A stretch of 64,000 nucleotides of DNA from JAWVFN01 sp963696625 (GTDB lineage Bacteria > Actinomycetota > Thermoleophilia > Solirubrobacterales > 70-9), in the NCBI GenBank assembly GCA_963696625.1, contig CAVOKZ010000001.1, positions 9,051-73,050 of the forward strand. The letters run 5' to 3'. Under the pieces are notes generated by a model that was not told where the DNA came from, made no database searches, and saw nothing but the letters and a program-made list of their open reading frames with translations. Positions 15,369-25,061 of the stretch are shown piece after piece (position 1 is the stretch's first letter; each line of letters starts with the position of its first letter). A program made the translations under genes and the position numbers.

Positions 15369-16847
15369 ATGCTGGCGGAGGCCAGACACCACACTGGCCT
15401 GCGGGCGCAACTCGAGGCCGAGCTTCCCGATCGGCTCTGCATCGGCCGCGGCAACAGCCTCTTCCTCCATGGCTGGGCATTCGACCCGGAATCGCGCATC
15501 CGCAGGCTGCGGATCGGCGTCGGCGGCGAGCTGCACGACATCGGCGCACACTCGATGCCGCGCGCCGACGTCCACGGGGTGGTCGGCCGCGAGCTCGACC
15601 CCCGTGGGCTGAGCTACTGGAGCGGCTTCTGGGGGGCGGTCGACCTCGCCCGGGTGCGGGTGCCGAAGCGGGTGGCCTTGAGCATCGAGGCCGAGCTCCA
15701 CGACGGGCGCCGCGAGAGCGCCCCGCTGGGCGATCTCGAGCTCGCCCCCGCCATCCCCTACGACATGGACCCCGACGCCTGGATCCGGCGTCCGCCGATG
15801 CGCGGGCCGCGGCTCTACATCTGCATGCCGACCTACAATCCGAAGCCCGAGCTGCTCGAGATCCAGATCGACTCGATCCGCCGCCAGAGCTTCGAGAGCT
15901 GGAACTGCATGATCTTCGACGACGCCTCCGACGATCGGCGGTTCGAGCGGATCCTCGAGCTGGTCGGCGGCGACGATCGCTTCGCGATCTACCGTGGCGC
16001 CCGGCGCCTGGGCTACTACCGCAACACCGAGCGAGCGCTTGCCCATGTTCCCTACGCGGCCGAGCTTGTCGCCCTCGCCGACCAGGACGACCACTGGCAC
16101 CCCGACAAGCTCGCGCGCCTGGTCGACAGGCTCGACGGCGGCGCCCTGCTCGCCTACTGCAACAGCCGCGTCGACACCTGGGAGCCGGGGCTCGGGCGCA
16201 CGACCCGCGGGCTCTCCTACTGGGAAGAATCCGGGAGGGCCAACGAGTACCGGCGACTGGGATCGCTGATCCTCGCCAACTCGGTTACCGGGGCCGCGTC
16301 CGCCTTTCACCGCCACCTGCTCAGCTACCTGCTGCCGTTTCCCGCCTCTCCGGGAATCGAGCTCCACGACCAATGGCTCGCCACCACCGCTCGCTCGCTC
16401 GGGCGGATCGAGTTCGTCGAGGACATCCTCCACGACTGGGTCATGCACTACACGAACGTGACGCTGACGATCGACGTCTCGCACCGCACCCCCCGTGCGC
16501 CCGGGCGAACGCTCTACGCCAAGGAGGTGCTGCGACCGCAGATTCACGCCCGAGTGCTGGCGATCCGCACCCACGGACTGGCCGACCGCCGCCGGCGTCG
16601 CGCGATCGCCCGCGCGGCCGGACTCGAGCGACCGCGAGGGTTCGCCTGGCTTTTGCGCCGCTGGCTGATCCCGCGGCCGTGGCGGACCGAGACCGTCGGG
16701 CTCGAGTCGCTGCTGATGCGCGGGGTGCTCTGGAGGTGGGCGACGGGCCGGCGCGCGCGCAGGCGACGCAAGGCGGCCGAGCCCGCGGCCGACACGGGCT
16801 CGATCCTGGCGGCGGCGAACGAGGCGGCGCCGCTGCAGGCCCCGTAG
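15369..16847 (+). CDS. Family 2 glycosyltransferase with N-terminal beta domain
   Basis: 492 aa. Residues 1-140 form a separate beta-rich domain (LFLHGWAFDPESRIRRL), probably for glycan binding or oligomerisation. The GT-A domain starts at LYICMPTYNPKPELL (about 150), with FDDASDD, ARRLGYYRNTERAL and the metal-binding ADQDDHWHPDKL. The C-terminal 100 residues are very basic. Resembles rhamnosyl/galactofuranosyl-type GT2 enzymes acting on long chains, but the donor is not deducible. First gene of a plus-strand group with 16857 and 18030. Confidence 0.82.
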   Translation: MLAEARHHTGLRAQLEAELPDRLCIGRGNSLFLHGWAFDPESRIRRLRIGVGGELHDIGAHSMPRADVHGVVGRELDPRGLSYWSGFWGAVDLARVRVPKRVALSIEAELHDGRRESAPLGDLELAPAIPYDMDPDAWIRRPPMRGPRLYICMPTYNPKPELLEIQIDSIRRQSFESWNCMIFDDASDDRRFERILELVGGDDRFAIYRGARRLGYYRNTERALAHVPYAAELVALADQDDHWHPDKLARLVDRLDGGALLAYCNSRVDTWEPGLGRTTRGLSYWEESGRANEYRRLGSLILANSVTGAASAFHRHLLSYLLPFPASPGIELHDQWLATTARSLGRIEFVEDILHDWVMHYTNVTLTIDVSHRTPRAPGRTLYAKEVLRPQIHARVLAIRTHGLADRRRRRAIARAAGLERPRGFAWLLRRWLIPRPWRTETVGLESLLMRGVLWRWATGRRARRRRKAAEPAADTGSILAAANEAAPLQAP

Positions 16848-16856
16848 TCTGGCGGC

Positions 16857-18023
16857 GTGTCCAGCGAACCTCGAGACGCGCCCGGCCCGCCGGCCTCGAC
16901 CGCCGACCTCGGAGGAGGCGCCGCCGAGCAGGCCGGGCGCGAGTTCGTGCGCCGCTTCTACGAGCTGGGCGAGAGCACGTTCGAGACCACCCGCTGGTTC
17001 GGGGTCCGCGCCCGCAAGATGCCGCTCGACCTCTGGATGCTGCAGGAGATCGTCTTCGAGACCAAGCCGGACCTGATCGTCGAGGCCGGGGTGCACGAGG
17101 GCGGCAGCACGCTCTTCTTCGCCAACCTCCTCGATCTGCTCGGCCGCGGCGAGGTGATCGCGATCGACCCCGACCTCTCCTGCGTCGACGAGAGGGTCGG
17201 CCTCCATCCGCGGATCACCCTGGTCCAGGGCACCTCGACCGACGACGACGTGCTCGCCCGGATCCGGGCAGCCGCCGACGGGCGCCGGGTGATGGTCGAC
17301 CTCGACTCCGACCACGCCGCGGTAAATGTGCTCGAGGAGCTGCGTCGCCTCGCCGGCCTGGTCACGCCCGGCTGCTACCTCGTGGTCGAGGACACGGTGG
17401 TCAACGGCAACCCCGTCGAGGAGGCCCATGGCCCCGGTCCCGCCGAGGCCCTCGCCAGGTGGCTGGAGGACAAGCCCCCGTTTGAGCTCGACCCCTCGCG
17501 CGAGCGGCTGCTCGCGTCGTTCAACACCGGCGGCTATCTGCGCCGCAGCGGGGAGGGCGCCCCGCCGACCGCTGCCGCGGCGGCCGGCCCGCTGCTCGGC
17601 GGTGCCGAGGCGGAGCTGCTGCGCCGCCGCCGGCTCGAATCCGAGACCGAGGCGCTGCGCAGCGCGCTCGCCGCCCGCACGGCCGAGATCAAGAGCATGC
17701 AGGCGGCGACGGCGCGATCCTCGCGGCGCTTTCGCGAGCTCGAAGACGAGCTCGCGCGCCAGGTTGAGCTCGCCGGCCGCCTGCGCTGGCGCATCTCCGA
17801 GCTCGAGCGCGACCGGGACGAGGCCGACGGCCCCTCGGTACGCGCCGAGCTCGCCGAGCGCGAGCAGCGCCTGCAGGAGGCGACCTTGCGCCTCGAGCGG
17901 ATCCAGCAGGCGCTGCCGATGCGCTTCCTGGCCCGGATCCGGCGGCTGCCGCTGCTGCGCCGCGTCTTCGCCCGCCGCGCCGAGGACTACTGGGCCGAGC
18001 TCGGGCGCCGGCGGCAGGGCTGA
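16857..18023 (+). CDS. CmcI/rhamnosyl O-methyltransferase family protein with coiled coil
   Basis: 388 aa. Residues 35-220 match the cephalosporin-hydroxylase/rhamnosyl O-methyltransferase (CmcI) family: TTRWFGVRARKMPLDLWMLQEI, DLIVEAGVHEGGSTLFFA (SAM motif I), IAIDPD, and VDLDSDHA with VVEDTVVNGNPV. Members methylate sugar hydroxyls using SAM and a metal. Residues 240-350 form a charged coiled coil with heptads of Leu, Arg and Glu, followed by a basic tail. GTG 16857 lies 6 nt after a TAGTCT box. Likely sugar O-methylation of the locus polysaccharide, with the coil used for docking. Confidence 0.8.
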   Translation: MSSEPRDAPGPPASTADLGGGAAEQAGREFVRRFYELGESTFETTRWFGVRARKMPLDLWMLQEIVFETKPDLIVEAGVHEGGSTLFFANLLDLLGRGEVIAIDPDLSCVDERVGLHPRITLVQGTSTDDDVLARIRAAADGRRVMVDLDSDHAAVNVLEELRRLAGLVTPGCYLVVEDTVVNGNPVEEAHGPGPAEALARWLEDKPPFELDPSRERLLASFNTGGYLRRSGEGAPPTAAAAAGPLLGGAEAELLRRRRLESETEALRSALAARTAEIKSMQAATARSSRRFRELEDELARQVELAGRLRWRISELERDRDEADGPSVRAELAEREQRLQEATLRLERIQQALPMRFLARIRRLPLLRRVFARRAEDYWAELGRRRQG

Positions 18024-18029
18024 GCGGCG

Positions 18030-18719
18030 ATGATCGCCTTCGCCTGCGTCGTCGGCGACGAGGAGCAGTTCAACCGCTGGGCGGTTGCCGGGATCGACAC
18101 GGTTCGCGAGCCGGACACCGTGATCGCCGTGCGACGAGACCAGACCAGCATCTTCAGCGCCTACAACGAGATGCTCGCCGAGCTCGGCGCCCGCGATGAC
18201 CTCGAGGCGGTGGTGCTGCTGCACCAGGACGTCGAGATCGTCGATGCCGACTTCATGAGCAAGCTGCGCGCGGCGGTCGCGCGTCCGCGGGTGGCCGTCG
18301 TCGGCGTAGTCGGCGGCCGCGAGCCGACCGATCGCGGCGGTCCCTGGTGGCAATCGCAGGAGGTGGTCGGCTGCTTCGGCTGGGACTGGCTGATGGACCC
18401 CGAACGCGAGCAGCTCTATGACCCGGGTTCGTTCTGGGTCGAGTACGGCCGCCGTGAGGGCGAAGTCGACGGCGTCGACGGCTGCCTGATCGCCATGCCC
18501 GCCTGGGCGGCGCGCGAGCTGCGCTTCGACGAGCAGCTCGCGCCCGGTTTTCACGGCTACGACATCGACATCTGCCTGCAGGCGCTCGAGGCCGGGCACA
18601 AGGTGTGGGTCGCCGACATCCACGTCATGCACCACAACGACGCCGCCCTTCCGGATGCGGCCGAGTTCGAAGCCGCCTATAAGGCCCTGCGGATGAAGTG
18701 GGCCGAGCCTGTGGGCTAG
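18030..18719 (+). CDS. StrF-like family 2 glycosyltransferase domain protein
   Basis: 229 aa. Matches the small Glyco_tranf_2_5 (StrF-type) group: IAFACVVGDEEQFNRW at the start, SIFSAYNEML, VVLLHQDVEIVD (metal-site region), and FHGYDIDICLQALEAGHKVW near the end, a usual acceptor-side motif. Six nt after the CmcI-like gene. Its TAG stop shares the tetranucleotide CTAG with the TAG stop of the convergent methyltransferase. Probably a glycosyltransferase; the substrate is unknown. Confidence 0.78.
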   Translation: MIAFACVVGDEEQFNRWAVAGIDTVREPDTVIAVRRDQTSIFSAYNEMLAELGARDDLEAVVLLHQDVEIVDADFMSKLRAAVARPRVAVVGVVGGREPTDRGGPWWQSQEVVGCFGWDWLMDPEREQLYDPGSFWVEYGRREGEVDGVDGCLIAMPAWAARELRFDEQLAPGFHGYDIDICLQALEAGHKVWVADIHVMHHNDAALPDAAEFEAAYKALRMKWAEPVG

Positions 18720-19624
18720 CGCCGCAGCCCGCGCTTGAGCTTCAGGTGCTCGAGCTCCTCGACCGCGTGGTCGCGCTCGAAGTAGATTTGCTGCACCGAG
18801 GTCGCCGTCCGCTGCACAACGGCCTCCGCCTCGATCGCCCGCTCGCGCCAGCTCGCCGCCGAATGGGTCCAGGCGAGCATGCTCTGGCCCTCGGTCAGCA
18901 TCACCGTGTTCGGCACCTCGGGCAGCGGGCGGTCGCCGGCGATCGCCACGCTGAAGATCTCCTCGCCGGGGGCGCCGGGTGCGAGGCGCCGCAACTCGGC
19001 TTCGTGGGCGACACCCGGGCCCTCGGCGCCGAGCGCCTCGTCGTCGACGATCGCCGTCGCGAGGTGCATGTGCTGACGCAGCATCCGCACGTTCTCGAAG
19101 CGCGAGGAGAGAAGCAGCTCGAACTCGCCGCTCGTCATCTCGTTGAGGTGGAAGCGGTTGCCCTCGGTGTAGCGACCGCGGTTGGGCGAGGAGATCGCCA
19201 GCAGGCCGTCCTCGGTCAGCACCCGCTTGATCTGGTCGAGGGCAAGCTCGGGGTCGCTGACGTGCTCGATCGCCTCGAAGCAGGCGACGAAGTCGAAGAA
19301 CCGCTGCTCGAAGGGCAGGGCCAGCATGTCGGCGACGTAGAAGTCGGCGAGCTCGCCGTAGGTCTCGGTCGCCCAGGCGATCGTCTCGGCGTCGAGGTCG
19401 ATGCCGACCACGAACTGGGCGCCGGCGCGCTTGATCATCGCGGCTCCGTAGCCGACGCCGCAGCCGTCGTCGAGCACGCGGCGCCCGGGCGCAAGACGAG
19501 CGGCGAGCTCGTAGCGGGCGAGGTGCTGAGCGTCGTTGATGCTGTCGGGGTGGACCCCCGGGATCAAGCGCTCGCCGGTGTCGACCGGCCTCTTAGACCC
19601 AGCAGAGGAACTGTCCACGGTCAC
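18716..19624 (-). CDS. SAM methyltransferase with C-terminal coiled coil
   Basis: 302 aa. GERLIPG...LARYELAARLAPGRRVLDDGCGVGYGAAM carries SAM motif I; CFEAIEHVSDPELAL and ISSPNRGRYTEGNRFHLNEMT are typical of methyltransferases in glycan loci. The last 50 residues are helical (EAEAVVQRTATSVQQIYFERDHAVEELEHLK). Paralogous to 25062..26150, which has the same architecture. GTG 19624 is chosen and overlaps the upstream methyltransferase by 32 nt; a GTG two codons later is possible. Confidence 0.82.
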   Translation of the reverse strand: MTVDSSSAGSKRPVDTGERLIPGVHPDSINDAQHLARYELAARLAPGRRVLDDGCGVGYGAAMIKRAGAQFVVGIDLDAETIAWATETYGELADFYVADMLALPFEQRFFDFVACFEAIEHVSDPELALDQIKRVLTEDGLLAISSPNRGRYTEGNRFHLNEMTSGEFELLLSSRFENVRMLRQHMHLATAIVDDEALGAEGPGVAHEAELRRLAPGAPGEEIFSVAIAGDRPLPEVPNTVMLTEGQSMLAWTHSAASWRERAIEAEAVVQRTATSVQQIYFERDHAVEELEHLKLKRGLRR

Positions 19625-20408
19625 CTTTTATGTAGACGTCGTCGGCGAGGTCCGGCGGCTCGCAGAGCTCGACCTTGCCGAAGCCGGCGGCGAGCCCCAT
19701 CTCCTGCACCGCGGCCCGGTTCGGGATCAGGCTGAGAATCCCCTCGGCCGAGGCGACCGGGTTCACGTTCGCGTCGGGCTCGATGTAGGCGGCGAAGCTG
19801 GCCGGCTGCTGGTGGCGGTGCGGGCCCATGCCCCACTCGATCGGCTCGTCCTGGGTCGTGAGCTGTGCCTCGATCACGCAGAGGCGCCGGGTGCAGGCGC
19901 GGGCGATGCGGATCGCGCCCATCGGGTTCTCGACGTGGTAGATCAACCCGAGCAGGAGGACCACGTCGAACTGGCCGATCTCGGCCGGATCGAGCTCGAA
20001 GACGTCGGCCTGGCGGAATTCGAGCTGCTCGGGGCTGTAGCCCAGCCGGCGCGCGACCAGCTCGGCGCGGCGCACGTTGACCTCGCGGATGTCGAGGCCG
20101 AGGACCCGCGAGGCGCCGAGCTCGAGCATCCGGTGGCTGAACCAGCCCTCGTTGCAGGCGAGGTCGAGGACGCTGGCGCCGGGGCCGGCCTCGCCGAGCG
20201 CCCAGCCGACCTCCTTCTCGAGCATCTCGAGCCGCGTCTCGTGGATGCGCGGCAGGACGTCGCTGAGCAGCGGCGTGACCACGCCGGGCGCCAGCTCCCA
20301 CGGGTACATCCAGGCCGGCTCGGCCTCGACCTCGGCCATCAGCTCGGCGTCGAGGCCGCCGTTGCGGGCGGGCGGGACGCGCCGCACGAGCTCGCGCGCA
20401 GACCTCAA
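19593..20408 (-). CDS. SAM methyltransferase coupled to methylmalonyl-CoA mutase
   Basis: About 271 aa. SVLDLACNEGWFSHRMLELGA is motif I of a class I methyltransferase; VVLLLGLIYHVENPMGAIR and the following IEAQL resemble the CmoB-like/DUF1698 group. There is no ATG where the domain begins. The TTG at 20408 overlaps the mutase TGA as TTGA and would couple its translation to the mutase; a GTG seven codons in is an alternative. It most likely belongs to the glycan locus despite the position behind a metabolic gene. Confidence 0.75.
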   Translation of the reverse strand: MRSARELVRRVPPARNGGLDAELMAEVEAEPAWMYPWELAPGVVTPLLSDVLPRIHETRLEMLEKEVGWALGEAGPGASVLDLACNEGWFSHRMLELGASRVLGLDIREVNVRRAELVARRLGYSPEQLEFRQADVFELDPAEIGQFDVVLLLGLIYHVENPMGAIRIARACTRRLCVIEAQLTTQDEPIEWGMGPHRHQQPASFAAYIEPDANVNPVASAEGILSLIPNRAAVQEMGLAAGFGKVELCEPPDLADDVYIKGDRGQFLCWV

Positions 20409-22084
20409 AAGAAGGCGCCGCCGCGGTACTCGCCGAACACCGCGCGCATCGCATTGCAGACCTCGCCGATCGAGGCGCCGGCGCGCAGCGCCTCCTTGAT
20501 CGGCGGCAGCAGGTTGGCGTCGCCCTCGGCGACCGTGCGCAGCTCGGCGAGGCGCGCGTCGACCTTGGCCTGGTCGCGGCCCGCCTTCCACTTGCCGAGC
20601 CGGTCGAGCTGGCGCTTCTCGGCCTCGGGATCGACCTTCAGGATGTCGACGTCGTCGACCTGATCGGTGACGTACCTGTTGACTCCGACCACGACGTCCT
20701 GGCCGCTGCGGTAGCGCTCGTGGTAGGAGGCCGCCGACTCTTCGATCTCGCGCTGGATGAACTCGAGCGCCTCGACCGAGCCGCCGAGCTGCTCGACCTT
20801 GTCCATCAGCTCCCAGGAACGGGCCTCGATCTCGTCGGTGAGGCTCTCGACGAAGTAGGAGCCGGCGAAGGGATCGACGGTGTCGGCGACACCCGACTCG
20901 TGTGCAAGAACCTGTTGGGTTCTCAACGCGATTCGCGCCGAGCGCTCGGTCGGCAGCGCCAGCGCCTCGTCGAAGCCGTTGGTGTGCAGCGACTGGGTGC
21001 CGCCGGCTACCGCGGCGAAGCCCTGGAGCGCGACGCGGATGATGTTGACCTCGGGCTGCTGGGCCTGGAGCGTGACGCCGCCGGTCTGCGTGTGGAAGCG
21101 GATCATCTTCGCCTTCTCCTCGGTGGCGCCGAATCGGTCCTCCATGATCCGCGCCCACATCCGCCGGGCGGCGCGGAACTTGGCGATCTCCTGGAAGACG
21201 TTGTTGTGGCAGTTGAAGAAGAACGCGAGCCGCTGGCCGAAGCGGTTGACGTCGAGCCCGGCTGCGATGCCACCCTCGACGTAGGCGATCGCGTTGGCGA
21301 GGGTGAAGGCGACCTCCTGGACCGCCGAACAGCCCTTCTCGCGCATGTGGTAGCCGGAGATCGAGATCGTGTTCCACTTGGGGACGTGCTCGTCGCAGTA
21401 GGCGAAGATGTCGGTCGTCAGCCGCATGGTCGGCTCCGGGGGGTAGATGAAGTTGCCGCGCGCCGCGTACTCCTTCAAGACGTCGTTCTGGACGGTGCCG
21501 CGGAGCTCGGTCGAGGGCACGCCCTGCTCGGAGCCGACGAGCTCGTAGAGCAGCAGCAGGATCGCCGCCGGCGCGTTGATCGTCATCGAAGTCGAGACGT
21601 CGGCGAGGGAGATCTGATCGAAGCAGATCCGCATGTCCTCGAGCGTGTCGATCGGGACTCCGGTCCGGCCCACCTCACCGCGGCAGAGTGGATCGTCGGA
21701 ATCCCGGCCCAGCTGGGTCGGCAGGTCGAAGGCCATCGAGAGGCCGGTCGAGCCGTGCTCGGTCAGGTAGCGGTAGCGCTCGTTGGTGTCCTCGGGGCTG
21801 GCGAAGCCGGCGTACTGGCGCATCGTCCACAGCCGGTCGCGGTACATGCGCTCGTGGATGCCGCGGGTGAACGGCGGGTGGCCGGGCTCGCCGAGGCGCT
21901 CGGGCAACTCGGGGGCGACGTCGGTCTCGTCGTAGAGCGGCTCGATCTCGATCCCCGAGTCGGTGAACACGCGCTCGTCGTCGGGGCCGACGAGCGGCGC
22001 GATGTAGCGCTCGAGATCCTCGGATGAAGGCTCGGCTCCGTTTCCCTTCGTGCCTGCGGGCGTCTGTTTCGGCCGGGTCGCCAT
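20405..22084 (-). CDS. mcmA1: Methylmalonyl-CoA mutase, large (catalytic) subunit only
   Basis: 559 aa TIM-barrel domain that interconverts methylmalonyl-CoA and succinyl-CoA. WTMRQYAGF and GLSMAFDLPTQLGRDSDDP are family signatures. The Tyr of RQYAGF and the Arg of ARGNFIYPP, which hold the substrate carboxylate, are present; isobutyryl-CoA mutases have Phe and Gln there. The protein stops before any B12-binding domain (no DxHxxG), so the cobalamin subunit must be encoded elsewhere. ATG 22084 follows TATTCT by 7 nt. Works with the carboxylase (8833) and epimerase (51961). Confidence 0.93.
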   Translation of the reverse strand: MATRPKQTPAGTKGNGAEPSSEDLERYIAPLVGPDDERVFTDSGIEIEPLYDETDVAPELPERLGEPGHPPFTRGIHERMYRDRLWTMRQYAGFASPEDTNERYRYLTEHGSTGLSMAFDLPTQLGRDSDDPLCRGEVGRTGVPIDTLEDMRICFDQISLADVSTSMTINAPAAILLLLYELVGSEQGVPSTELRGTVQNDVLKEYAARGNFIYPPEPTMRLTTDIFAYCDEHVPKWNTISISGYHMREKGCSAVQEVAFTLANAIAYVEGGIAAGLDVNRFGQRLAFFFNCHNNVFQEIAKFRAARRMWARIMEDRFGATEEKAKMIRFHTQTGGVTLQAQQPEVNIIRVALQGFAAVAGGTQSLHTNGFDEALALPTERSARIALRTQQVLAHESGVADTVDPFAGSYFVESLTDEIEARSWELMDKVEQLGGSVEALEFIQREIEESAASYHERYRSGQDVVVGVNRYVTDQVDDVDILKVDPEAEKRQLDRLGKWKAGRDQAKVDARLAELRTVAEGDANLLPPIKEALRAGASIGEVCNAMRAVFGEYRGGAFF

Positions 22085-22104
22085 CGGGGCAAGAATAGGG
22101 CTGA

Positions 22105-23136
22105 TCAGTCGCGGAGCATCGAGCGGACTTTGCCGCGCGCGCGGTACCAGAAGGCCTTGGCCGCTCCCGGTTCGGACCCGTCGGCGGCCGGATCCGGCGC
22201 CTGTGCGGGGGCCGGAGGCTGCGGTGGCATCTGCGCCGCGTTGGCGGGTGTCATCCGCAGCGTGGTCGCGCCAGGCTCCGTTGGCGTGTGGAGGACCCGC
22301 CCGCGGTAGACGTGGGGGACCATCTCGCCGCTGCGCAGGTCGCGGACGTCACGAAGCTGCAGCGTGCCGGCCACGAGATCGGTCCCCTGGGGCGAGTAGT
22401 AGACGCAGTCGGAGAAGTAGTAGTGGGTGACCTGGCTCTGCCGCGTACGCGACTCGTCGACCACGGCGCTGCCGCCGTGGTGGAGGTTCGCGGCCCAGAC
22501 CATCCCCTGGCCCTTGCTGATGTGGAGCGTCTCGGCCTCGAGGCCGTGGGCACCCATCAGCGCATCGAGGGCCGCGACGTAGGGCGGGTAGCTGTCGGTG
22601 TGCGCGGCAAGCCCGAGGTCGGGCATCTCGTAGATCGGCAACCGGTGGCTCCCCGGGTAGTAGAAGAGCGGCCCGTTCTCGTCGTCGATGTCCTCGAGCG
22701 CGATCCAGACCCCACACATGAACCGGTGCGGGATCGCGTGGAAGTGGATCGCGTCGTTGTGGATCGGTTGCTGGGTGCCGACGTGGAAGTTGAGCGTCTG
22801 AAACGGGATCGGGTCGCGCCGGTAAAGGATCTCGAGCAGCTCGAGCACCTTCGGCCAGGTCGCGATCTCGAGCACCGCCGGGGCTTCGGAGTCAGGGACC
22901 CTCGTGTCGTAGTACTCGCCCTTGACGAAGCTGCCGGCGAGCTGGGAGTTCGCTGCGTCGATTGTCGCCTCTCCGATCTCGGGGTCGAAGACGAGGAAGC
23001 CGTCCCTGGCGAAGCTGCGCGCCATCTCGCGCTGCTCCTCGCTCAGATCCGAGGCGGCGAGCTCCTGCTCGAAGAACGGCGACTCGGTCCAGGGCACGTT
23101 CATCTGGCTCGGGCGCCATTCGGTTCCGGTGTTCAC
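22105..23136 (-). CDS. Phytanoyl-CoA dioxygenase (PhyH) family oxygenase
   Basis: 343 aa Fe(II)/2-oxoglutarate-type oxygenase. The HxD iron motif is in QQPIHNDAIHFHAIPH, and the distal His is in AANLHHGGSAV, followed by an Arg-containing RTRQSQVTHYYF. PhyH relatives in glycan and natural-product loci hydroxylate small molecules or sugars; the substrate here is not deducible. A 40-residue Pro/Ala tail ends in a basic FWYRARGKVRSML segment. GTG 23136 is chosen (17 nt past the frameshift-corrected stop of the upstream GT); ATG 23103 is a shorter option. Confidence 0.82.
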   Translation of the reverse strand: MNTGTEWRPSQMNVPWTESPFFEQELAASDLSEEQREMARSFARDGFLVFDPEIGEATIDAANSQLAGSFVKGEYYDTRVPDSEAPAVLEIATWPKVLELLEILYRRDPIPFQTLNFHVGTQQPIHNDAIHFHAIPHRFMCGVWIALEDIDDENGPLFYYPGSHRLPIYEMPDLGLAAHTDSYPPYVAALDALMGAHGLEAETLHISKGQGMVWAANLHHGGSAVVDESRTRQSQVTHYYFSDCVYYSPQGTDLVAGTLQLRDVRDLRSGEMVPHVYRGRVLHTPTEPGATTLRMTPANAAQMPPQPPAPAQAPDPAADGSEPGAAKAFWYRARGKVRSMLRD

Positions 23137-23152
23137 CGCCACTGCCGGGAAA

Positions 23153-25040
23153 CTAGCGGCTTCGGCCGCCGGCTTCCTCGAAGAGCCGCGGCGAGCGCTC
23201 GGCGAGCGCTCGGCGAGCACCGTCGTCGGAGATGTTGGTGAGCGAGATCATCGAGCCCTCGCGGACACGGTAGCGGGCGACGATCTCGGGGACGTGGGCG
23301 CCGTGCATGCCGCGCTCGGCGATCCGGCACCAGAGGTCGTAGTCCTCCCAGCCGTGGAGGCGGCGGTCGGTCGTGTAGCCGCCGAGGCTCGGAGAGCACC
23401 TCGCGGCGGATCAGCGCCAGCGCGTCGATGTAGTTGTCCTTCGCGAGGCGCTCGGGCTCCCAGCCCCAGTAGCCCTCGAGCCCCTCGGGACCGCGCTCTG
23501 AGAACGACGCGAGGATTCCGTAGGCGAAGGCGGCCTCTGGGTCTGCATCGAGCGCGGCGAGCAGGCGCTGGGCGGCGCTCGGGAACAGCGCGTTGTCGGC
23601 GTCGAGCGGCAGGATCGCCTCGCCGCGCGCCAGCGCGACCCCGGCGTTGCGGGCGACCGGCAGACCGCGGTTGACAGGGTGGCGGGCGAGCAGCGCCGGC
23701 AGCCCGTCGTGGGCGGCGATCCAGTCGCGGGCGAGCTCGAGGCTGCCGTCCGTGGAGGCATCATCGATCACGATCAGCTCGAATCCGACGTCGCGGAGGT
23801 TGGCGACCGAGTCGAGCGCCTCTGCGAGGTGGGCCGACTGGTTGAACGAGGGAACGATCACGCTGACCCGCGGCGATGCGGCCGCCCAGGTACGGCTCTC
23901 GAGCTCGGTTTCAATCGCCGTCAGAGTCCCCTCGTGCTCGGCCCGGGCGGCGATCTCGTCGATCCGGCGGCGCAGGTGGAGCATCTCGATGCGCGCGTCC
24001 TTGAACGCCGCGAGCAACGCTCGGCTCTGCGGGTCGCGGTCACGGCGGGCGAGCAGCGAGCGCAGCGCCGGCTCGGGCTCGACCGGGCCGGTCCGCACCG
24101 GCAGCCTGGGAACGCGGGGCCGACGGCGGCCCAGCAGCCCCTCGGCCCCCTCCGCGATCCGCTCGGCGGCGGTGCGCATCGGCAGCTGCTCGCGGATGAA
24201 CTCGAGCGCGCGCACCGCGATCGCGTCACGCTCATCGGGGCGGTCGACCAGCTCGGCGCTCAGCAGGTGCAGGCTCTCGGCGCGGCCGAGCAGGAAGTGC
24301 TCGCCAGGGACCAGTGGCTGGAAGTCGGTCGAATGCTCGCTGACGACCGCTGCGCCGCAGTGGATCGCCTCAAGCACCCGCTGCCACTCGAAGTAGGCGC
24401 GGTCGTCACGGTGAACGTTGAGCAGCACGCGCGAGCGCGCGAGCAGCCCGAGCTTGCGCGGCCCGGCGGTGAAGCTCGGCCCCTCGGCGTCGTTCGGACG
24501 CGAGTTGTCGCCGAGTCGCAGCTGGCAGCGGCGGCGCCAGAGCTCCGGCGCATAGGACGAGAGGTAGCGCTCGCGGCGGGGGGTGACTCCGCCGAGGAAG
24601 CAGACGTCGACATCGCGCTCGTGCTCGGTCGGGGGCAGCCAGCGTTCGGTGTAGCCGAGCTGCAGGCGCTCGGCCCGGACGCCGCCCTCGCGCAGGGCGC
24701 GAACCCCGCGCTCGTTGATGTCGAAGGCAATGCCTGCGAGACCCGCGATCCGCGCCCCGCGCTCGTGCCAGGGCGTGCCGGGCTGCTCGGTGCAGATCGC
24801 GACCGTGCGCTGAAGCTGTGAGCCGGTCAGGCGCCGAGCGGGTGGGCCGAGTGCTGCGAACTCGTGAGGCCCCACGATCACCGCCGCGCTGCCCTCGCTC
24901 GGCGGCGGCAGCTCGCCGATGCTCGCCGAGGTCCCCACGCCGAGCGCCTCGAGCTCGTGGCGCAGCGCGTCGGCGAGCTCGCTGAAGTAGAGGTTCTGGC
25001 CCCGGGCTGAAACGAAGACCAACTCTCGCAGGGAGGCCAT
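23153..25040 (-). CDS. Two-domain glycosyltransferase (CgeB-like + GT2), frameshifted
   Basis: 628 aa once corrected. Residues 1-300 are a GT-B-like CgeB/Glyco_trans_1_2 domain (FEWQRVLEAIHCGAAVVSEH...PGEHFLLG); a helical linker follows; from about 390 a GT2 domain (SVIVPSFNQSAHLAEAL, IDDASTDGS, LPLDADNAL). After RREVLSE the frame breaks: one extra G at 23386-23387 (plus strand) moves the rest out of frame. Removing it restores LGGYTTDRRLHGWEDYDLWC, the usual GT2 acceptor motif, and a stop at 23155-23153. Read literally, translation runs on as Arg/Pro-rich nonsense to a TGA at 23135-23133. Either an assembly error or a recent mutation. Confidence 0.78.
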
Positions 25041-25061
25041 GGCGACGCGTAAGGTTAGACC

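Noticed and set aside
15261..18635. A 1124-codon open frame antisense to the 15369-18719 genes, and similar long frames at 439-1194, 1413-3605, 7250-8953 and 13480-15612
   Set aside because: Typical GC-driven shadows: Arg/Ala/Gly/Asp-rich translations without domains, opposite genes with clear families.
20405..22084. Isobutyryl-CoA mutase as identity of the mutase
   Set aside because: Tyr and Arg that bind the methylmalonyl carboxylate are both present.
23134..23136. GTGA overlap of the two-domain GT stop with the PhyH start
   Set aside because: That stop belongs to the frameshifted reading; the corrected GT ends at 23153.
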